NCBI RefSeq assembly: GCF_000526995.1
Contig: NZ_AZUI01000001.1
Coordinates: 2,480,001 to 2,544,000 of the forward strand
Direction: 5' to 3'
Length of the DNA stretch: 64,000 nt
Source: Lacrimispora indolis DSM 755
GTDB lineage: Bacteria; Bacillota; Clostridia; Lachnospirales; Lachnospiraceae
The notes beneath the pieces are model-generated. The model did no database searches, was not told the DNA's origin, and was given only the letters and a program-made list of their open reading frames with translations. Position numbers and translations under genes: made by a program. Within the stretch, counting starts at the first letter, position 1, and each line of letters opens with the position of its first letter. This document shows positions 9,051 to 18,087 of the stretch, in pieces.

Positions 9051-9159
9051 TTGGGGAGAAAGAGGCGAAGAAAAGCCGTTATGGTCCATCGTTCGCTGCC
9101 ATCAACTTTCTTCCTACTCATATCAATTGCTCACTTAATAATCTTGTTTAATTAACATC

Positions 9160-9264
9160 AGGTGTGGTAAAGGGGATTTTGATATGAATTATAAAAAACG
9201 GCCCCACCACATTGTGAAACTTGTATCAGAATTATATCGAAAATAAATGCCACAGGAGGCAATC
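9160..9264 (+). promoter_or_regulatory. Leader hairpin ahead of ABC-F gene
   Basis: TGTGGT (9163-9168) and GGGG (9172-9175) can pair with CCCC (9202-9205) and ACCACA (9206-9211). The loop would enclose the GGGG ribosome site and the ATG of the 20-codon leader ORF, so folding would hide its start. This suggests regulation by translation of the leader. Confidence 0.5.
9184..9246 (+). CDS. Putative 20-residue leader peptide of ABC-F gene
   Basis: ATG at 9184 with an AGGGG-type site opens a 20-codon ORF (MNYKKRPHHIVKL...) that ends at TAA 9244-9246. It ends exactly where an ATG of the ABC-F frame begins, and 18 bases before the preferred ABC-F start. Its position and basic, proline-containing sequence suit a ribosome-stalling leader peptide like those of antibiotic-induced ABC-F genes. 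No homologue is recognised, and it could be a chance ORF. Confidence 0.45.
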   Translation: MNYKKRPHHIVKLVSELYRK

Positions 9265-11019
9265 ATGATTAAGGTTCAAAACTTGTCCTACTCGTATCCG
9301 CAAAAGGATTTATATAAAAAAGTTTCATTTACAATAGAAGATGATGTACATTGTGCATTGATTGGTTCTAACGGTACAGGAAAAAGTACGTTACTCGATT
9401 TGCTGATGCACTCCAAAGAGTATCTGTATGATGGAAAAATAGAAATTGACAACACAGACAGAATTGGATATGTCAGTCAATTTTCGCAGCTAGATCCAAA
9501 AGAAGATATGACCGTGTTTCAGTATATCAGTGATGAGTTTGTAAAGCATGAGCAGAAGATATTTGACTTTTGTAAGGAAATGGAAACTGCTGCAGATCTG
9601 GAAAAGATATTCGAAGGGTATCAAAAGGAATTAGATGAATGGAATGCGATTGATGGAGAGTCTTACGAAATCAATATTAAGAAGCAATTAAAACTAGCCA
9701 ATCTGCAAAAGTTAGAAGATCAGAAGATCAGCAGCCTGAGTGGCGGGGAATTTAAGCTGGTTCAGGTGATCAGGGAGATGATGCTGAGTCCAAGGTTCCT
9801 TATTATGGACGAGCCGGATGTGTTTTTGGATTTTAAGCATCTGAATGCATTAAGAAGTCTGATCAATGCCCACAAGGGAACGCTTCTTATTATCACGCAT
9901 AACCGGTACTTGTTAAACCATTGCTTTAACAAGATACTTCACATGGAAAATATGGATGTTCAGGAATTTAATGGAACCTATACAGAATATAATTATGAAC
10001 TTCTCGCTACGAAGATTGATTTAGAAGAAGCAGCAGCTGCAGACCAAGCTGAGATTGACCGTCAAAGTAAAATCTTACAAAGATCCAGAGCAAAAGCGTC
10101 GGAAATGGACAACGCATCCCTTGGAAGAGCCGTACATGCAAGACAGACCTTGGTGGATCGGCTGAAAGAAAGAAAAACAAAGGCTCCTTTTGTGGACATC
10201 AAACAGCCGGAGATTTATTTTGGACTGGAAAAGGAAGTGGCAGATGAAAATATTCTGGAATTAAAGGATTATAACGTTGCATTTGATGAGCAGCTTTTAG
10301 AACATGTGGATTTTGAAATGAAGCCTGCAGAGCATGTGGCAATTGTGGGGAATAATGGAACCGGAAAAACAACAATGCTATGCGAAATCTTTGAAAATAA
10401 GAAAGACACGATCAGGATTAGTGAAGATGCAAAGGTCAGCATGTTTTCCCAGATTACAGGCTCATTATATGACAATGAGAAAACGTTGCTTGAAATTTTC
10501 GAAGATAAAGGATTTGGTACAATAAATGATACAGAGAACTATTTGAAAAAATATGGTTTTGAAGGAGATACCCTTGGCCAGAAAGTGAGTGAATTATCTG
10601 GTGGAGAGAAAGATTTGTTTCAATTAGCAGTGCTCTCATTAGAAAAAGCCAACCTCCTTCTGTTGGATGAACCGACAGGGCATTTGGATGTTTATGCTCA
10701 GATTGCATTAGAACAGGCGGTTTCAGAGTACAAAGGTGGAATTCTTATGGTGTCCCATGATTATTATACGGTAGCCAATTGCATGGATTATGTGCTTTTG
10801 GTAGAAAATAATACTGTGCGCAGAATGAGCAACCGTAAATTCAGACAGATGATTTACGCCAATCATTTCGACAAAGATTATCTGCTGCTGGAGCAAAAGA
10901 AAAAAGAGTTAGAAACCAGAATTCAACAGCTGCTCCGAACGAATGAATTTGAAATGGCAAAGGCTCTGATGGAGTCATTAGAAGAGATTATTAAAAAATT
11001 GAAAATGTCTATGAAATAG
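9265..11019 (+). CDS. ABC-F family ribosome-associated ATPase, possible antibiotic resistance factor
   Basis: The 584-residue soluble protein has two ABC domains and no membrane segment. Domain 1 carries GSNGTGKST, LSGGE and LIMDEPD; domain 2 carries GNNGTGKTT, LSGGEKDL and LLLLDEPTGHLD. A charged linker of about 80 residues near 250-330 is the P-site tRNA-interaction region of ABC-F proteins. Such proteins either tune translation or protect ribosomes from pleuromutilins, lincosamides and streptogramin A. AGGAGG five bases upstream supports ATG 9265 rather than ATG 9247. The leader peptide ORF and nearby vgb and vat favour a resistance role, but this is inference. The C-terminus is a coiled, Lys/Glu-rich tail. 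Confidence 0.87.
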   Translation: MIKVQNLSYSYPQKDLYKKVSFTIEDDVHCALIGSNGTGKSTLLDLLMHSKEYLYDGKIEIDNTDRIGYVSQFSQLDPKEDMTVFQYISDEFVKHEQKIFDFCKEMETAADLEKIFEGYQKELDEWNAIDGESYEINIKKQLKLANLQKLEDQKISSLSGGEFKLVQVIREMMLSPRFLIMDEPDVFLDFKHLNALRSLINAHKGTLLIITHNRYLLNHCFNKILHMENMDVQEFNGTYTEYNYELLATKIDLEEAAAADQAEIDRQSKILQRSRAKASEMDNASLGRAVHARQTLVDRLKERKTKAPFVDIKQPEIYFGLEKEVADENILELKDYNVAFDEQLLEHVDFEMKPAEHVAIVGNNGTGKTTMLCEIFENKKDTIRISEDAKVSMFSQITGSLYDNEKTLLEIFEDKGFGTINDTENYLKKYGFEGDTLGQKVSELSGGEKDLFQLAVLSLEKANLLLLDEPTGHLDVYAQIALEQAVSEYKGGILMVSHDYYTVANCMDYVLLVENNTVRRMSNRKFRQMIYANHFDKDYLLLEQKKKELETRIQQLLRTNEFEMAKALMESLEEIIKKLKMSMK

Positions 11020-11076
11020 TTGCAATAGGTTACATTATATAATATAGAATTGCTGTCCCATAGCATGTGAGTCAGT

Positions 11077-11101
11077 GATTCTGATTCAGAATCTGTTTTA
11101 T
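11077..11101 (+). terminator. Weak terminator after ABC-F gene
   Basis: GATTCTG, a 3-base loop, then CAGAATC, followed by TGTTTTATT. The stem is short, so termination is probably partial. Confidence 0.4.
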
Positions 11102-11166
11102 TAGATTTTCCCCACAAAATAAAGCCGAAAATGTTTTTGGAAAAAGGGATTGAAAAAAATTTTAAT

Positions 11167-11178
11167 CCCCCAATTGGG
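11167..11178. promoter_or_regulatory. Palindrome CCCCAATTGGGG before cupin gene
   Basis: This is a perfect 12-base palindrome directly upstream of a TATATT -10-like box at 11180-11185. It stands out in A+T-rich DNA and could be an operator for the cupin gene 40 bases downstream. Confidence 0.4.
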
Positions 11179-11219
11179 GTATATTAAATTTTAAGCTTAA
11201 ATTAAAGGAGGATTAATCC

Positions 11220-11567
11220 ATGAACAAGTTTATTTTCAATGATTATTTTCATGAGCCACAAGGAAAAATCGCCAAGCGGATGCTTTTTAAAAGCGATAAT
11301 GTAATTGCCTTTGTTTTAAACATTGCAAAAGGGGAGATACTACCGGGACACACACATCTAGAGTCAACCCTTTTCCTTCAGGTCATGAAGGGAAATGCCA
11401 AGGTTGTCACAGATGGCAATGAAACTTCGTTGCAGGTGGGCGAGTTAATGCAGGTTGATGGGCAGGAAAGCCTGCAGGTTATAAACACCGGTGAAGATAT
11501 CTTACGCCTTTATGTCACAATTTCGCCAATGGGTTCAGAGGCCTTTGCAACAGATGCAGATGTTTAA
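11220..11567 (+). CDS. Small cupin-domain protein
   Basis: The 115-residue single-domain cupin has GEILPGHTHLESTLFLQVMKG, the first cupin motif with its metal-binding His pair and Glu. The second motif is weaker: the GELMQVDGQESLQVINTG region lacks the usual second histidine. AAAGGAGG precedes the ATG. Such proteins bind a metal or small molecule and may sense or detoxify it; nothing specific can be assigned. It is a single-gene unit with a palindrome near its promoter. Confidence 0.75.
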   Translation: MNKFIFNDYFHEPQGKIAKRMLFKSDNVIAFVLNIAKGEILPGHTHLESTLFLQVMKGNAKVVTDGNETSLQVGELMQVDGQESLQVINTGEDILRLYVTISPMGSEAFATDADV

Positions 11568-12427
11568 TGATTTATCTTTATCCCTGCCATGTGAAAAACT
11601 TTTTTCACCATTTATACTGTCTGTTAAAATTGATAGATAGAAGGCCGGATTCGCATACAGCAGCTCTGATAGCTGGTTGGATGAGAAAAAACTTGAAGGC
11701 TGCGGTAATCTGCATCAGCACGACAAAGGGCTCGTATCGAATTGAAACTATGGGGCTTCGTTTTTATGATGAGTGGATAGTAATAAAATTACAATAAAAA
11801 AACACAAGCAGGAACAGAGATATTGGTTTTTGTTGGAAAACTGCTAAAATTAAAACCCTCAGTAATGGGGGTTTTATTGTTAACAGCTTTTATCTTTGTT
11901 AAATTAGACATCGAAAAATAAGGGATGTCATGTTATAATTGGTATAGCTGATTTATAAATAAGTAAGGTTGAGCGTCAGAATTATTGAATATGTACCTTG
12001 ACGCCAAGGGGGCACCAGATTCGGCAGTCATCAGAATTGCAGTAACATCACATGTGGAGTTTTGATGACAAGGTGTAGGAAAGGCTATTTTAAAGGCTTG
12101 ATACAGGACTTTTGTGTGATTAAGAGGTTGAAATCAGATGTTTGAAAAGCTTTATTTTTTGGCTGAACGGGAACATATCAAAACTAGCCGTAATGCTTGT
12201 GACAAAGTGATTTAGATGTCATAGTCGGGTGAGTGGTCAGGTCGGATGGTGACGGGAAACTATAACACATAAAGAGCTGGGTATGATTGAATATATCTGA
12301 TATATTTGATTTTGTTTCAGCGATAAAATGAGTTGGAAATATTGATCATTTTTTGATAAATAGATATTTAAGCACTCAGGAAAGGAAATTGCATCTGTGA
12401 AAAAATGAACAGATGCGGAAAATTATA
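11568..12427. other. Long spacer containing repeat copy B and decayed sequence
   Basis: The first 230 bases hold an ORF at 11567-11797 with no ribosome site. A second frame (about 11650-11745) reads plausibly as SSSDSWLDEKKLEGCGNLHQ and then stops, suggesting a decayed gene. Repeat copy B follows. An ATG at 12138 with GAGGTTGA upstream opens a 25-codon ORF (MFEKLYFLAEREHIK...) ending at 12215, which could be a truncated gene start. Confidence 0.4.
11810..12060 (+). repeat. Dispersed repeat, copy B
   Basis: This is the longest copy. It begins with CAGGAACAGAGATATTGG, shared with copy D, then an AAAACCC...GGGGTTTT hairpin. Next come AGCTTTTATCTTTG, shared with copy C, AAATTAGACATCGAAAAATAA, TGTTATAATT, GGTTGAGCGTCA, TTGACGCCAAGGGGG, a CATCAGAATTGCAGTAACA block and CACATGTGGA. 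Confidence 0.65.
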
Positions 12428-13417
12428 ATGAAAAAGTTAAATGATTATTTATATTCAGGCGATACCGTTCTTAAGATATTACAGAGATATACCGAGGATT
12501 TGAAACAGTCGTCGAAAGAAACTCATAATCAGATTGATCTTGTGCACTGTAATTTTCTACTTCAAATTGCGGAACTTTTACAGCACAACGAATTCCTGAC
12601 TTCACAGTCTCAGCGGATTCGGGACTTCTATAAATATATGGCAAATGAATATCCTTTTCTTGCATTTACTTTTAAGGGCCGAATTAAATCTCTGATACGC
12701 GCGGAAGCAAAATTTAACGGATATATTGTGGAATATATTTACGAGTATTATATGAAACACGGCAATTATCCTTCTCTTCCTGAACTGAAAGACTATTTAA
12801 ACTGTTTTCGGGACCTGATTGCATACAGAATTGTGATTTCCCTTCCCAAATGTCATCTGAAAGAAGGTGAAAATTGCGCGGATGAAGAAAAAAAATATCT
12901 ATATGATGTTGCCAACCAGTTGCTGGGTTTCATGGAGGAACGCGGATTTACTGCAGAAATAGCTTCTTTAAAGGGTCAGAAAAAATCGCCTTTGTTAAGA
13001 GAGAGCATAAGCCCATATTATAGAGATTATGTTGTAAATCCAGAGACTAATGGCTATCGTTCGCTGCATATAACATTTTATGATAACATAGCACGTTGTT
13101 ATGTGGAAGTACAACTTCGTACAAAAGAAATGGACGATTTCGCTGAAATTGGTCCTGCCAATCATTTAGGTTACGAAAAACGACAGGAAAGTGAAAGAGC
13201 CAAACGAGATGCAATTCCTAAAGGAGAAAATATTTATTTTGATGATGCTTATGAAAGAGGTATCATGCTGCAGCAGCTTGAATTATCAAAATTGGATGTA
13301 AATATGTTTTCAGCAGTGAATAATTCACTTATTAATGATGGCTGCGGCCTTTACCGAGGAAGACTTATTCTTCCGTACGAGCATCTTTCAAGATTCCAAA
13401 ATGACCTTGTGGATTAA
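12428..13417 (+). CDS. RelA/SpoT-domain protein (GTP pyrophosphokinase-like)
   Basis: The protein of about 329 residues has a single RelA/SpoT nucleotidyltransferase domain with no HD hydrolase, TGS or ACT domain. Family motifs are GRIKSLIRAEAK, FRDLIAYRIV, YRDYVVNPETNGYRSLH and YVEVQLRTKEMDDFAEIG. NGYRSLH and VQLRT are substrate-binding stretches of (p)ppGpp synthetases. It may make an alarmone under some stress, or be a toxic small alarmone synthetase; ADP- or tRNA-modifying relatives exist too. No good ribosome site is seen for ATG 12428 or ATG 12413. It is isolated, with a terminator downstream. Confidence 0.72.
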   Translation: MKKLNDYLYSGDTVLKILQRYTEDLKQSSKETHNQIDLVHCNFLLQIAELLQHNEFLTSQSQRIRDFYKYMANEYPFLAFTFKGRIKSLIRAEAKFNGYIVEYIYEYYMKHGNYPSLPELKDYLNCFRDLIAYRIVISLPKCHLKEGENCADEEKKYLYDVANQLLGFMEERGFTAEIASLKGQKKSPLLRESISPYYRDYVVNPETNGYRSLHITFYDNIARCYVEVQLRTKEMDDFAEIGPANHLGYEKRQESERAKRDAIPKGENIYFDDAYERGIMLQQLELSKLDVNMFSAVNNSLINDGCGLYRGRLILPYEHLSRFQNDLVD

Positions 13418-13692
13418 TTATTTGTGGAGCAATTTAGAATATATATTAGTGGTACGAATATTTCAGAAGAAACAGCTTTATACATAGACAATCTGAGAGA
13501 TCAGGAACAAATGTCTTGATTTATTAGGATTGCCTGTAACTTTTGTAACAAGACCAGCGAAAATTTTTTTATAGCATTTACTAGAGAATCATAATAAACA
13601 ACAGGACTATCTTATGAAGAAATATTACAAATCCTCGTGCAAAGAATATAGTCTAAATAGTATTAGTTGTTTTATTGACATCAATACCATTC

Positions 13693-13742
13693 TCTCAACC
13701 GTATGGCTGAAATGAAGCAGTACGGTTGAGATTGTTTTTATG
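13693..13742 (+). terminator. Intrinsic terminator
   Basis: TCTCAACCGTA (13693-13703) pairs with TACGGTTGAGA (13721-13731) and is followed by TTGTTTTTA. The stem is strong. Confidence 0.75.
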
Positions 13743-13940
13743 GAGAGGGTTCAGTAGAATGGATATTTTAAGTGCTTTGAGTGGTTTTTATATAGGAATT
13801 TGAGATCAAACTAGATATGGATTGTATGTGGATTATTGGAGTGAAATCGATGGATAATGGTGGAAAGAATTATTTAAATAATTTTATCGTGTCTATCCCT
13901 GGTGGTGCGGAGTACTTAAGGGGTTAAAGCAATCTTACAT

Positions 13941-14045
13941 AGGATAAATGATCATGTGGTAGTGAATGATACACCAGTTGTCGAAGGAGCCCAGCATTTC
14001 TATAGAAAGCTCGGATGCAAAGATGGAGGAAGTTTTTTTAAATAA
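13941..14045 (+). pseudogene. GNAT acetyltransferase C-terminal fragment
   Basis: One frame reads VVNDTPVVEGAQHFYRKLGC then KDGGSFFK and a stop. A-x-x-FYRKLG is the typical last helix and strand of GNAT acetyltransferases. No upstream domain remains in frame. It is a decayed gene. Confidence 0.6.
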
Positions 14046-14136
14046 CACATCATTTGAACAATCACAATAAATGTATATGTTAATCATTTTTTAGCAGCCT
14101 AATAAGCAAGAGATGATAATTTAAAGGAGGGTAAAT

Positions 14137-14886
14137 ATGAATACTGATTTTGTGAACTTAACAACAGAAAATCTTGTCAATGAGCATTTATGCTGCATTA
14201 TCCGCAGTAAAAAGCCCCATCAAGGTATTGAAGCAAAGAAACAATGGCTTTCAGACCGGCTAAATGAAGGTCATGTCTTTAGAAAGTTAAATGAGAAGGC
14301 TACAGTTTTTATTGAATACGCTCCTCTTGAAACAGCTTGGGTTCCCATAACTGGTGAAAACTATTATTATCTGTATTGCTTATGGGTTTCTGGCAGTTAC
14401 AAAGGAAAAGGGTATGGGAAATTGCTGATGAAGTATTGTTTGGATGATGCTAAAGAAAGGGGGAAATCCGGCATTTGTATGCTTGGAGCAAAAAAACAAA
14501 AATCTTTTCTTTCTGACCAATCATTTGCGAAGAAGTTCGGCTTTGAGGTTGTTGATACTACCAATAACGGATATGAGTTGCTTGCACTTTCTTTTGACGG
14601 AACAACGCCAAAGTTCGCACAAAATGTTAAAAACCAAGAAATTGAAAGCAAAGAGCTAACTATTTATTATGATATGCAATGCCCCTATGTCTATCAAAGC
14701 ATTGAAATGGTAAAACAATATTGTGAAATGAATGACGTTCCTGTATCTTTTATTCAAGTGGATACGCTACAAAAAGCAAAGGAATTGCCTTGTGTTTTCA
14801 ATAACTGGGGGGTGTTTTATAAAGGAAAATTTGAGACAGTGAATTTGTTAGATGTCGCTTCCATAAAGAGAATACTTAAAAAATAA
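14137..14886 (+). CDS. yoaP: GNAT N-acetyltransferase with YoaP C-terminal domain
   Basis: The 249-residue protein, the same length as Bacillus YoaP, has an N-terminal GNAT fold with the acetyl-CoA loop GKGYGKLLM near residues 90-98. A second C-terminal domain starts around residue 168 (ELTIYYDMQCPYVYQS), a thioredoxin-like fold whose CP dipeptide recalls a redox motif with one cysteine lost. The acceptor is unknown. AAAGGAGGG lies before the ATG. No cotranscribed neighbour is seen, and the preceding spacer holds a fragment of a different GNAT gene. Confidence 0.8.
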   Translation: MNTDFVNLTTENLVNEHLCCIIRSKKPHQGIEAKKQWLSDRLNEGHVFRKLNEKATVFIEYAPLETAWVPITGENYYYLYCLWVSGSYKGKGYGKLLMKYCLDDAKERGKSGICMLGAKKQKSFLSDQSFAKKFGFEVVDTTNNGYELLALSFDGTTPKFAQNVKNQEIESKELTIYYDMQCPYVYQSIEMVKQYCEMNDVPVSFIQVDTLQKAKELPCVFNNWGVFYKGKFETVNLLDVASIKRILKK

Positions 14887-15271
14887 GGTTGTATTTCGGC
14901 TTTTTTCTTTTGATTATTAGGACTGTATGTTAAACAGCAAGCCGAATGCTTGTTATCTATATAATGTAAAGATAAGACTTAATTAAGAGTAATGTTTTAT
15001 TATGGCACGGAAATATAATAAATGGGGAAAAAGGTTACCTCCCACTTTAATATGCTAGTATGTTTTCGCCATGTATTATAAGACTTCCGCCTCAATGCAT
15101 GTGGAATGTGTAGTGGTGCTGCAGCGTTGTAGCTTGGAAAGTAAGTCGTAGGATTTGACCACAAGATGTTATGAATTGCGGACGATTTTGAGGTGAAATA
15201 CAGGCTGAAAAAGCTGCTTTTAACATCCTTAAAACAGGTTAAAATATAGGTGATATGAAGGAGATAAAATT
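14887..15271. other. Spacer, nothing identified
   Basis: I see no ORF, tRNA, clear hairpin terminator or strong promoter. A stretch near 15098-15125 loosely recalls the GCATGTGGA...GTGCTGC motif of the other spacers, but the match is too weak to call. Confidence 0.3.
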
Positions 15272-16222
15272 ATGAATGATAAAACTGTGGTTTTAAATGC
15301 CAGTTTGGTAAATTATGATGGGAACATTGATTACTCACAAATTGCATCTGAAGTGGTAATCTATGATGAAACGTCTGAAGATAAAATTTTAGAGCGAGTC
15401 GACGGTTTTACTATTGTTGTAACGAAAGAAATGAAAGTCACAGGTGATTTTATTAGAAAATTTCCCCATAGTGTAAAGATGATTTGCGAAGCCGGAACTG
15501 GATATAATAATATAGATTTGGATGCAGTGCGTGAAAAAGGAATAATATTATGTAACATCCCTGCGTATAGCAGTGAACGAGTGGCCCATACAGCAATCCT
15601 TATGATTTTAAACCTGGCAAGCTCAATGCAAAAACAAATTCGTATGCTTTCGGAAGGTAATCATGATAATTTTCATAAACATTTAATGGTGGACCATGTG
15701 GAATTAAATGGTAAAACACTGGGAGTTATCGGTTATGGAAATATTGCAAAAGAAATAATCAAAGTAGCTCAAGCAATGGGAATGAAAATTTTAGTATCGA
15801 CCAGAACCCCCAGAGCAGATGAGGAGAATATTCACTTTACAACAAATGAAGAAGTTTTAATGCAAAGTGATTTTATTTCTCTTAATTGCCCTTTAAGCGA
15901 ATCAACAAGACACATGATCAATAAAGAAACCTTAGCAATGATGAAACCGACAGCATATTTAGTCAATACTGCACGTGGAGCGTTAATTGATGAAAATGCA
16001 TTGATTGACGCATTGCAAAATAATGTAATTGCAGGTGCGGGATTAGATGTGCAAGAATTTGAACCATTAGATGATGCAAGTCCATTATATACAATGGATA
16101 GTGTTATAGTTACTCCACACATGGGATGGCGGGGATTAGAAACTAGACAACGTTTAGTTTCATTGATCCAAGATAATATTAGAGCTTTTTCTAATGGACA
16201 GCCGATCAATAGAGTAGACTAA
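15272..16222 (+). CDS. D-isomer-specific 2-hydroxyacid dehydrogenase
   Basis: The 316-residue NAD-dependent oxidoreductase interconverts a 2-oxo acid and a D-2-hydroxy acid. It has LGVIGYGNIAKEI (nucleotide-binding GxGxxG near residue 150), VNTARGALIDENAL with the substrate arginine, the QEFEPLDDASPL glutamate region and TPHMGWRGLETR with the catalytic histidine. The HMGW ending resembles glycerate or hydroxypyruvate reductase-like members. GAAGGAGATA precedes the ATG. No pathway genes adjoin it, so the substrate remains open. Confidence 0.85.
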   Translation: MNDKTVVLNASLVNYDGNIDYSQIASEVVIYDETSEDKILERVDGFTIVVTKEMKVTGDFIRKFPHSVKMICEAGTGYNNIDLDAVREKGIILCNIPAYSSERVAHTAILMILNLASSMQKQIRMLSEGNHDNFHKHLMVDHVELNGKTLGVIGYGNIAKEIIKVAQAMGMKILVSTRTPRADEENIHFTTNEEVLMQSDFISLNCPLSESTRHMINKETLAMMKPTAYLVNTARGALIDENALIDALQNNVIAGAGLDVQEFEPLDDASPLYTMDSVIVTPHMGWRGLETRQRLVSLIQDNIRAFSNGQPINRVD

Positions 16223-16801
16223 AAAGAAAATTTAAACTTATATCCTTATAAATATAATGGTACGTTGTCATATTTCAATTTATAAAGAGAAATAATTAAA
16301 AAAATGAGATATTGATTTATATTAAAGGCTGTTAAGGCAAAGGATCTCAGTACGATGAGGGTTTTTAGTCTTAGTAGCTTTTATCTTTGCCAAATTAGAT
16401 ATCGAAAAAAGAGCGTTGCCGTGTTATCATTAGTATAAATATTTTATAAAGAACAAGTGTTGAGTGTTGGAATTAATATAATTATACCCTCGCGTCAAGG
16501 GGTATCAGGTTCGACAGTTATCAAAATTGCAGCAACAACACATGTGGAAACAGTCGTATAGCTGGAGCAGAAATCCCAGTAATACAAAGGTCTTTCAGAT
16601 CTTGAGATTGTCTTGTAGGTGTGTTTTTATGTTTGGTATTCGTTAAATATATTCCCTTTTAGTAGAGTGGGTAAGAAAACGAATAAAGTTTAATTATATA
16701 AGACGTTATTGTGGTTAAGAGTCTTTGTTTTAGCAGTTGTAGAGAATTTATATTTTGTGAAGCAAATAATTAGGAGAGAGCATACTGCAAAAGGAGAAAA
16801 A
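16223..16801. other. Spacer containing repeat copy C
   Basis: Repeat copy C at 16340-16565 is the main recognisable content. The rest is A+T-rich with no convincing gene before the alkC-like start. Confidence 0.35.
16340..16565 (+). repeat. Dispersed repeat, copy C
   Basis: It shares CTCAGTA...GGGTTTT and TAGCTTTTATCTTTG with copy B. It then has AAATTAGATATCGAAAAA, a GTGTTATCAT in place of the -10, TATTTTATAAA and TTGAGTGTTGG. It ends with GCGTCAAGGGGTATCAGG, TTCGACAGTTATCAAAATTG and CAGCAACAACACATGTGGAA. In one frame the end reads GSTVIKIAATTHVETVV. Confidence 0.65.
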
Positions 16802-17890
16802 ATGCCGGATTTATTAAAAAATATGTTCAATCATGAATCGCTTCGTGAGATTGCATTGGCTATTCAATCAGTTTATCACTCATTTCAGGTCGACGAGTTC
16901 TTAAAAACAACAATGGACGAGACTTGGGATGATTTAGAGTTAAAAGCCAGAGTACGAAAAATAAGTATGAGTCTGGGAAAATATTTACCGGTAGAATATA
17001 GTGAAGCTCTTGTCATACTTAATAAAGTTGTTGAGGGCTGTCCTTCTGGTTTTTCAGGTATTTTTTTCCCGGACTTTGTTGAGGTTTATGGGCAGGATGA
17101 AGGGAATTGGGATTTATCCATAAACGCCTTAGAGAGATACACCTCACATTCATCTTCAGAGTTTGCAGTAAGGCCATTTATCATTAACCATGAGGAACGT
17201 ATGATGGCACAGATGTATGCTTGGTCTAAGCATGAAAATGAACACGTCCGCAGGCTTGCTAGTGAGGGCTGCCGGCCTCTGTTGCCATGGAGTCAGATAT
17301 TAACCAAATATAAAAAAGACCCTACGCCAATTCTGCCGATATTGGAGCAGCTAAAAACCGATCCATCATTGTATGTACGAAAGAGTGTTGCCAATAATCT
17401 AAACGACATTTCTAAAACACACCCGGATTTAGTTGCAAAGCTGGCAAAGGATTGGTATGGTAAAAATGAATACACTAACTGGATTGTAAAGCACGGATGC
17501 AGAACATTGCTAAAAAAAGGCAATCGTGATGTATTGGCTGTTTTTGGATACCATGATGCTAATTCTATAGATGTTGCTGATTTTATTTTAGAGTCGACCT
17601 CTATTTCGCTTGGAGAGGATATTACTTTTTCATTTAATATTTTGACAAATGAAGCGACAAAAGTAAGGCTGGAATATGGGATCGATTATGTAAAAGCTAA
17701 TGGAAAAAGAAATAGAAAGATTTTTCAAATTTCTGAAATTTCATTGAATGAAAATGAGAAGAAGTTTTACACTAAAAAACATTCCTTTGCAGATTTAAGT
17801 ACAAGGAAGCATTATCCGGGAATTCATTCAATTACACTTATTGTCAACGGTGTGGAACGAGGCAAAATAGATTTTAAATTAGTTACTTAA
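16802..17890 (+). CDS. alkC: AlkC-like DNA alkylation repair glycosylase
   Basis: The 362-residue protein has HEAT-repeat architecture. WSKHENEHVRRLASEGCRPLLPWS around residues 142-165 is the signature of the AlkC/AlkD family, which excises N-alkylated purines such as 3-methyladenine without base flipping. AlkC carries a C-terminal Ig-like domain, and the final 90 residues here (SISLGEDITFSFNILTN... to IDFKLVT) look like that beta-rich domain. I start at ATG 16802 because AAGGAG is five bases upstream; an in-frame GTG at 16709 is poorly supported. It stands alone after repeat copy C. Confidence 0.8.
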   Translation: MPDLLKNMFNHESLREIALAIQSVYHSFQVDEFLKTTMDETWDDLELKARVRKISMSLGKYLPVEYSEALVILNKVVEGCPSGFSGIFFPDFVEVYGQDEGNWDLSINALERYTSHSSSEFAVRPFIINHEERMMAQMYAWSKHENEHVRRLASEGCRPLLPWSQILTKYKKDPTPILPILEQLKTDPSLYVRKSVANNLNDISKTHPDLVAKLAKDWYGKNEYTNWIVKHGCRTLLKKGNRDVLAVFGYHDANSIDVADFILESTSISLGEDITFSFNILTNEATKVRLEYGIDYVKANGKRNRKIFQISEISLNENEKKFYTKKHSFADLSTRKHYPGIHSITLIVNGVERGKIDFKLVT

Positions 17891-18087
17891 TTCTGTCTGG
17901 AAGGAATATCAATATCTTGATTTTAGATTATTTTTAGATAGTGGGGAGATGAATATGATGAATACAGTCATATTGTAAATAACTAAGCCAGTTTAAGCCC
18001 TATGGATATGCCATTGTGGATATTATGACTGATAAAAGGCATGGCCTTGCCAAAATAAATTTACGATTACGAAAGGATATAGCCCAT

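Larger units (their letters stand above)
13418..14136. other. Spacer with terminator and decayed sequence
   Basis: Apart from the terminator at 13693 and the acetyltransferase remnant at 13941, no gene is visible. A GTG at 13424 opens 31 codons (VEQFRIYISG...) without a ribosome site, probably a relic. Confidence 0.35.

Noticed and set aside
11567..11797. 76-codon ORF after the cupin gene
   Set aside because: It begins at the cupin stop without a ribosome site and another frame of the same stretch looks more protein-like, so it is probably decayed DNA.
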